Positions 58,390-64,000 of a DNA stretch of 64,000 nucleotides are shown here, piece after piece; position 1 is the first letter of the stretch, and every line of letters begins with the position of its first letter. Source of the DNA: Schistosoma haematobium (taxonomy: Eukaryota; Platyhelminthes; Trematoda; Strigeidida; Schistosomatidae); assembly GCF_000699445.3 (NCBI RefSeq), contig NC_067198.1, positions 27,229,536 to 27,293,535 of the forward strand, read 5' to 3'. The translations under genes were made by a program, and so were the position numbers. Below the pieces are notes generated by a model. It made no database searches. It was given only the letters and a program-made list of their open reading frames with translations, and was not told the origin of the DNA.

Positions 58390-59457
58390 CCCCCAACTCT
58401 TGCTGAAGTTCAAAAGGCTATAGTTAATCTGAGACGAGGAAGGGCAGCTGGTCCAGATGGATTGGCTCCAGAAGTCTTTAAGGATGGTGGTCGAATTTTA
58501 ACTATTAGGTTGACTAATATTTTAGCTAAGATCTGGGAGTTATACGTTATTCCATCTGATTGGACGCAATCACTTATCGTCCCAATATATAAGAAAGGGT
58601 TAAAATCATCCTGTGACAACCATAGAGGGATTAGTTTAACTAATATAGTATCTAAAATACTAGCCTCGATAGTTATCAGACGCCTAACTAAGACTCGTGA
58701 ACTACAAACACGAGAGAATCAAGCTGGCTTCAGACCTGTTCGTGGCTGCATCGACCACGTATTCACCATTCGTCAGGTTCTAGAACACAGGCATACTTAT
58801 CGACGTCCGACAATGGTGGTCTTTCTTGACTTAAAAGCAGCATTTGACTCTGTAGACCGCGAGATTCTGTGGCAGTATCTGTCATTGAAAGGCGTACCCC
58901 AGAAGTACATAAACCTTGTAAAGGCTCTTTACTCGAGCAAAACAAGTCGAGTCAGAGCTTATGGCGAACTGTCATCTACTTTTGCAACCTCAAGTGGTGT
59001 CCGTCAATGCTGTCCACCTTCTCCATTTCTGTTTAACTTCATCATAGACCTATTGATGCAAATAACATTCTCGTCTACTGAATTCTCGATTATTGATTTC
59101 CTACCAGAAGGTCCACTTATCGACTTAGAATACGCAGATGACATAGTCCTGTTTGGTGAAGACGCTGACAAAATGCAGAGTCTTTTGGTAGCGCTGAGCA
59201 ACAATAACAGAATGTTTGGAATGCGCTTCTCTCCCTCTAAATGCAAGTTGTTGCTTCAGGACTGGTCTGCGTCAACGCCTGTACTAAGGATAGGGAGTGA
59301 AGTAGTCAAACGCGTTGACAACTTCACTTATCTTGGGAGTCTGATCAGCCCTAATGGGTTGGTATCGGACGAAATCTCAACACGGATTCGAAAACTCGCT
59401 TGGCTTTTGCCAACTTACGCCATGTTTGGCGAAGGCGAGATATCCGTCTATCAATAA
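58390..59457 (+). pseudogene. RTE reverse transcriptase domain
   Basis: An open frame carries the RT blocks in order: GRAAGPDGLAPEVFK, the NHRGISL block, FRPVRGCIDHVFTIRQ, VVFLDLKAAFDSVDR and the catalytic EYADDIVLF (near 59,128-59,154), then a thumb with FTYLGSLI. The frame shifts near 59,400. The annotated ATG at 58,462 is internal to the original polyprotein. RT would copy LINE RNA at a nicked target. Confidence 0.9.
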
Positions 59458-59978
59458 AAGGACGAGTATACTGCGCGGCAGTCCGTTCTGTTTTAATTTA
59501 CGGCAGCGAAACATGCCCATTAAGAGTAGAAGACACTCGTAAGCTACTAGTATTTGACCACAGATGCCTCAGAAATATTGCTGGAGTCTGCTGGGATCAC
59601 CGGGTAAGTAATAGTGAGGTTAGACGCAGGGTATTAGGGGAGGATGGTAAATCAGTCGATGAGGTTGTGAATCTTCATCGACTGAGATGGTTGGGCCACG
59701 TGTTACGTATGCCTGAACACCGATTACCACGACGTGCAATGCCAACCGGTGTGGGGGATGGTTGGAAGAGAGTTAGGGGCGGCCAAACCAAAACGTGGCA
59801 TCAGTGCTTGAAGTCACTAACTTCTAGTCTGAGCCGTGTTGGTAGATGCAGACTACTTGGTTGGGGTACGCGTGACTTTCGTAACCAATGGTTGGAGACT
59901 CTTGGTGACGTGGCTCAGAATCGATCACAATGGCGTCGGTGTATACACTCTCTGTCTTCTCTTAAACTAAGAGATTAA
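59400..59978 (+). pseudogene. RTE C-terminal domain
   Basis: A 192-codon frame in the next phase continues the LINE protein: the YGSETCPL block and a RWLGHVLRMPEHRLPRRA segment typical of RTE-type C termini. It overlaps the shifted RT frame by 58 bases, so a single indel near 59,400 separates them. Ends at TAA 59,976-59,978 just before the 3' UTR. Confidence 0.88.
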
Positions 59979-60179
59979 AATCGCTTCATATCTTTCTTTC
60001 TACGAACTAATTCTTTCTTCCTGTACTATATCCTTATTGCAATCTTTCTTTTATATATTACCACCTCTGAATTAACTACTTTTATGAATCCGGTGTCCAT
60101 CTTGTTGTGTTAATGAGGTATGGCAACTTGGACTGATGCATATATGTACCTGGTCCTACGTTGTAGCTGACTGACTGAC

Positions 60180-60231
60180 TATGGACCAATACTATGCTTA
60201 TATTTTTATCGTATAATTGTTAAATAACTAT
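60180..60231 (+). repeat. LTR fragment, right piece
   Basis: Resumes the LTR interrupted at 57,071 (beginning with the second TATGGACCAAT) and ends within TAAATAACTA, where homology to 60,429-60,922 stops. Confidence 0.6.
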
Positions 60232-60428
60232 GGTAGAAAACCTCTAGTTCTTACTCTGGGGGTAGTCAGTGACTTGTCATACATCGAACAGGTCTTCAAC
60301 AGTTCATTCGATAAAGATTCACAACCTGATAAATGCAGTCTGTCACAACAACAAATAAATAATGAAAGTTTCAAATGGGTTCTAGGAAATTAGGTTTCCA
60401 TTATGTTTGTATTTACTGTTTCTGACTA

Positions 60429-60922
60429 TGTTATATACCGATAAGAATAATGAATGGTAACTTTTGGGATCCATTTATGGACCGATACTATGCGTATATT
60501 TTCATTGTATAATTGTTAAATAACTAAACTATTCATTTTCATGTCCCCCTTATTATGAGCTCTATTTTGACCTATGAACTATTATCCTATGATTTACAAT
60601 TCTTGAATTATGCCCTGTCTACTAATTACTACCTCCCACACTCGCAGCCACATTTGGCTAAATCTTGTACAAATGTTGTTTCCTATTTTATGGTATGGTG
60701 TGGTCTATCTGGTTGGTATATAACCCTAGTATGTTTGAAATAAATGATTCATATTGCAGAGGCTGAGATTGATGTTCTGGACTTAACTGGCAGGGCTAGG
60801 TGGGAAGCAGGACCAATGAGGACTCTTTTGAGTCATTGGTGCGGTCGATAATTCACTGTTCTCTAATTGGAGGTCTCATTAAGTTATACATTAACAGGGT
60901 ATACAGGTCACAAGTTATAACA
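60429..60922 (+). repeat. Solo LTR-like repeat
   Basis: 494 bp from TGTTATATACC to TTATAACA, with inverted ends, a TATA-like GGTATATAACC near 60,716 and an AATAAA near 60,739. The same unit appears at 5507-7434 and in part at 43,703-44,061 and 57,014-60,231. Flanks do not match, so a target duplication is not supported. Confidence 0.65.
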
Positions 60923-61655
60923 ATTTGTCAATGTGATATCCCCGTTTCTATTCTCTTGACATTCTCACAAAGCTAGTTTTGGTCATCTTAACTACTGTTG
61001 TTGATAAGTGCATAGGGCTGTGCCGTTCATGGTAATCTTTTTCTTCATTTTGTAATATGTGTTGATGATCGTGGAGTTGTGAGTCTCCCATTCCATAAGC
61101 ACTTTTCGCACTGGTTTGGCGAACAATCCTTGTGTATGTTCATTTTCTTCATTATCAGAATAAAACAATATTTTTACTACACCTAGCCTTTTCTGTTTGG
61201 CTTGTTTTAGTTATTTCAAATAGAGCCAGGTTGTAAATTTTCATTGAACCAGTAAGATAATAATACCGGTCTCCTATATAAGGACATTCCATATCTCTAT
61301 TTTATTTGTGCTCATGGTTGTCAGAATGGACATCGGCCTTGTAATTTCTGGTGATTCTTAAATTTCTTTATGAAGTGTCATAACGTTTCTACATGAAGGT
61401 CTTTTTCCTCTCAAAGAGGAAACTTCCTCCCTTTACTCTTGCTAGGGTCTTTATAATGAGGTTCTATTTTACCATATCAGGTAGTTTATTCTTTCATTCG
61501 TTAGCATGTATTACTTTGTATTATAGGTTGGATGAATTTAGAAGCAGGTATAATTAAAATACTTAACCTGATGAGCATAGGTTTTATCCCTTAGTGAACT
61601 TTTATTTTGTCCTATTGTAGTGGACACTACTCACAAGATTGTTTGTAAGTAGCAT

Positions 61656-61815
61656 GTAGCGGAATGTGGCATCGAAGTCGCAACAGCCTTCAGACGAAAT
61701 GAAGAGTTTCATTTCATATAAAGCATGGGTTTGTGATAGCATGTGGAGGCTAGACGAGAAGACGGTTCAGACTGCAGAACACCTAAAAATGCAAATGGAA
61801 ATTGAAGGCTATGTA
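61656..61815 (+). CDS. Candidate exon, unknown product
   Basis: A stretch of higher GC content than its surroundings encodes a continuous frame with an acidic helical composition (PSDEMKSFISYKAWVCDSMW). It is preceded by an AG after a TGTAG and followed by GTATAC, which could be splice sites. No neighbouring exon or family was found, so it may be a repeat-derived fragment. Confidence 0.3.
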
Positions 61816-62372
61816 TACACATTTTGTAAATTCTTAGTAACCTTACAATAAGCTTACTTTCCTCCTGTCTATTGTCATATTTTACACGGGATAAAATGTT
61901 CTACCCTACCCAATTCTTCGTTGGTTGTAGTATATTCAGATATTAAGTGATTTGATCCTGATTTTAGCAAACAGTTTAGCAATATCTCTTTGTAAATAAT
62001 TACTGTTATATGTGGAATGGGGGAATAAATAGCAAGCACTTACACTGTTGAAAAACTTTTAAATTTATGATGCAATAGCAATACACATGACGTTTATTGG
62101 AATCGATATCAAGCTTTGTATTACAACATTGGACTTAAAAACTAAGGTTATATGTCCATTCTGTAACATTTTTTGAACTGAACCTCGGTTTTCACACTTT
62201 ACAAATTTTAAAACTGAAATAGTTAAACTTCATTTAAATCATTACATTTATGGAGCCACTCACTGCATAGATTTATTTCAGTGCATTAAAGTATATTTTC
62301 TTTCTCATCTTTAAAGCTGATAATTGCAAATATACCATAAGGTTAGCACTTTTGGATAATATTAAATGAAGT

Positions 62373-62838
62373 TTATTTATTTATTTGAACACATAAATAT
62401 TGGTACAAGGGGGCACCAAATATATATGCGCCACACAAAGCAATGAGAATGGGAAGAGAAAAAAGAAGGTAAGGTGAGTATAAGAAAAAAAGAACAATAA
62501 CGAACACAGATTAGTATAAGGTAGTGTAATAATAATAATAATGGAGGAAATGGAAAGGTACAACCAGAAGAATTCTTTTAGTTAAGGAAGATACAAACAC
62601 TTTTTATGAAGTAAAAAGAGGTTACAGTAGGATCGCCACTGGCTTCTATTCTGAGCCATATCGGGGTACCTGGCCTGTCGTATGTCCTGATGGTGTTCTC
62701 GTAACTTTCGGGTTGCCTGATCTGCCAAGGGCGATGGGACAGTGCATGATGCTGTTGTTGTGTGCTAGGTTCAAAGAGAATTGTATGCTTTATGCATGCA
62801 AATCCGCCCCGTTATTGTTTCTATTTTATAAGTATCAG
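62373..62838 (-). mobile_element. LINE 3' end with 14-bp target duplication
   Basis: On the minus strand the segment ends in an A-rich AAATAAATAA tail at 62,373 and resembles the 3' UTR of a fluke LINE; the 5' side is truncated. It is flanked by ATATTAAATGAAGT at 62,359-62,372 and 62,839-62,852. No coding part remains, so the LINE family is not assigned. Confidence 0.8.
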
Positions 62839-63201
62839 ATATTAAATGAAGTATCGGAACAATTAGTTCCTTTTTCAATTTTCAGATACCGTTTAGAGAT
62901 GGAGTCAAAAAACAAATGGACTTGATTAATTGCCGTGATTAATTCACAGTTTTCATCTATATACTTAATCTATTTGCATATATACCCAGGAATTTCTTGT
63001 TCATATGATAGTAAAAAGGACAATTTTGGAAAACGCAACTTCAGTAATCAGTTTATTTAGAATTTTAAAAAACAAATAGAATATCTGTAAATTATAAACA
63101 AGAGAACAATGCATAGTGTAATAATTAAAGTGTCAGTACTTGGAACATAATTGAAAGAATTCACATTCAAAAAATTCACCTCAAAATCTCTTTATTTTAT
63201 T

Positions 63202-64000
63202 TTATTCGCCTGTGTCATTATAATCCAAGGATATTTGATTAGCATGATCGAAATTATTTGGAGTTATTTTCTGGAGTTCATTATTATTGAATTCCTCCTT
63301 CAAATATTGAACATTACTTTTGTATTCATCAAGATTGTTTAAACTTTCTAATTTTATCATGCTATGTCTATCATTGGAACTAATGATGTTTTTCATAAAT
63401 ATTTGATTTTTGTTTTTATACCATGGTTTTACAATTGATTTGTTTGATAGATTTTGCTTATTTGTTCTTTTGTAATACATTTTATTCACCATAAAATTCA
63501 CATTATCGTCTCTTATATGATTAACATCAGATTTTTTGCCTGTTCTTGAATTATTAATATTTTGATTATGATCAACCACATCATTTAGATTGTCTATTAC
63601 ATTTTCTGAATCATCTACTAGTCCTTCAATTGATTCATCTTCAGTTGATCTATTCAATTCTATATTGTATAGCTGTCTACAACTTATAGTATTCTTCCAT
63701 GCAGCCTCTAATACAAAACGTATTATTTCATATTCAACCAAATCTTCAGGTATAATTCTTTTCTTACTTCCTTTGAACAGCTGATAATAACTTATTAATA
63801 CAGTAAATACTGCTTTTGCATAGATGTCATAATTCATTGGCAAATTTTCTTTCTTAATCTCTTTTAGTTGTAATCTTACACTATTGAATTCCTTCACAAG
63901 TAACTTGATCAATTTCACATAACGAATAAACCTTTTTAGTACAAATAATAAAACAACCACACCAAGAAATATACTGAAACAGATTAGACTTGTAAATAAT
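63202..64000 (-). CDS. Unknown membrane protein, 3' part (runs off the window)
   Basis: At least 252 codons ending at 63,202; the frame stays open to the window edge, so the N terminus is missing or in an upstream exon (an AG near 63,980 could be an acceptor). A hydrophobic helix (FSIFLGVVVLLFVL) near the edge is followed by a basic segment, a helical region containing SYYQLFKGSKKR, then a long Asn/Asp-rich polar tail. The layout of membrane helix, basic stretch and low-complexity tail recalls the gene at 54,668-55,765, but no sequence similarity is evident. No family recognised. Confidence 0.65.
   Translation of the reverse strand, partial: LFTSLICFSIFLGVVVLLFVLKRFIRYVKLIKLLVKEFNSVRLQLKEIKKENLPMNYDIYAKAVFTVLISYYQLFKGSKKRIIPEDLVEYEIIRFVLEAAWKNTISCRQLYNIELNRSTEDESIEGLVDDSENVIDNLNDVVDHNQNINNSRTGKKSDVNHIRDDNVNFMVNKMYYKRTNKQNLSNKSIVKPWYKNKNQIFMKNIISSNDRHSMIKLESLNNLDEYKSNVQYLKEEFNNNELQKITPNNFDHANQISLDYNDTGE

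Larger units (their letters stand above)
57072..60179 (+). mobile_element. RTE-clade LINE (SR2-like), near full length but disabled
   Basis: 3,108 bp flanked by TATGGACCAAT (57,061-57,071 and 60,180-60,190), an 11-bp target duplication. It has a 5' UTR, an N-terminal frame (57,435-57,842) reaching the first residues of an AP-endonuclease (GAFNVRTLCQ), a shortened and frame-broken endonuclease (about 57,843-58,140), reverse transcriptase, a C-terminal region, a 3' UTR and a terminal TGACTGACTGAC repeat typical of RTE-type ends. The endonuclease deletion and frameshifts make it non-autonomous. Other copies or fragments in the window are at 1-139 and 51,478-51,712. The SR2 name is my inference. 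Confidence 0.9.

Overview
The window reads as nuclear DNA of a blood fluke, almost certainly Schistosoma. The evidence is AT-rich, intron-heavy DNA with very small introns and a possible 17-nt micro-exon, small repeats carrying hammerhead-ribozyme cores (an SM-alpha-like element and a second family with inverted ends), RTE- and CR1-type LINE pieces, a CsRn1-clade Ty3/gypsy element with the odd CHCC Gag finger, and a BEL/Pao element. The species cannot be fixed from sequence alone.

Layout. 1-2.5 kb: an RTE fragment, then a DUF4806-like mini-intron gene lying between diverged inverted repeats. 3.5-5.3 kb: a decayed CR1-type LINE (minus). 5.5-7.4 kb: an LTR-like repeat split by an internally deleted RTE-type LINE. 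7.4-11.5 kb: no gene recognised. 11.6-13.8 kb: a decayed gypsy pol (minus). 15,556-26,857: a BEL/Pao element (minus) with near-identical 407-bp LTRs and a 5-bp target duplication. Its pol is split by a complete CsRn1-clade gypsy element (18,554-24,621, plus) with 267-bp LTRs, a 4-bp duplication, intact gag and pol, and a textbook -1 frameshift signal between them.

27,188-52,803 holds one large gene, gamma-tubulin complex component 6 (GCP6). I could assemble 19 phase-consistent exons coding for about 1,532 residues. Its introns hold a 5'-truncated RTE LINE, a solo LTR, a foldback with 75-nt arms, hammerhead-bearing repeats, a tRNA-like SINE, a (TA)33 tract and an RTE tail with a 12-bp duplication. 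Downstream are a solo LTR (53.9 kb), an unknown single-pass membrane protein gene (54.7-55.8 kb, minus), a 3.1-kb RTE element with an 11-bp duplication inserted in an older LTR fragment (57.1-60.2 kb), another LTR (60.4-60.9 kb), a LINE 3' end with a 14-bp duplication (62.4-62.8 kb) and the 3' part of a second unknown membrane protein gene running off the right edge (minus).

Only GCP6 has a clear host function, microtubule nucleation in the gamma-tubulin ring complex. Most of the rest is layered transposon history that can be ordered by which element interrupts which: gypsy into BEL, RTE into LTR repeats, and several insertions into GCP6 introns.
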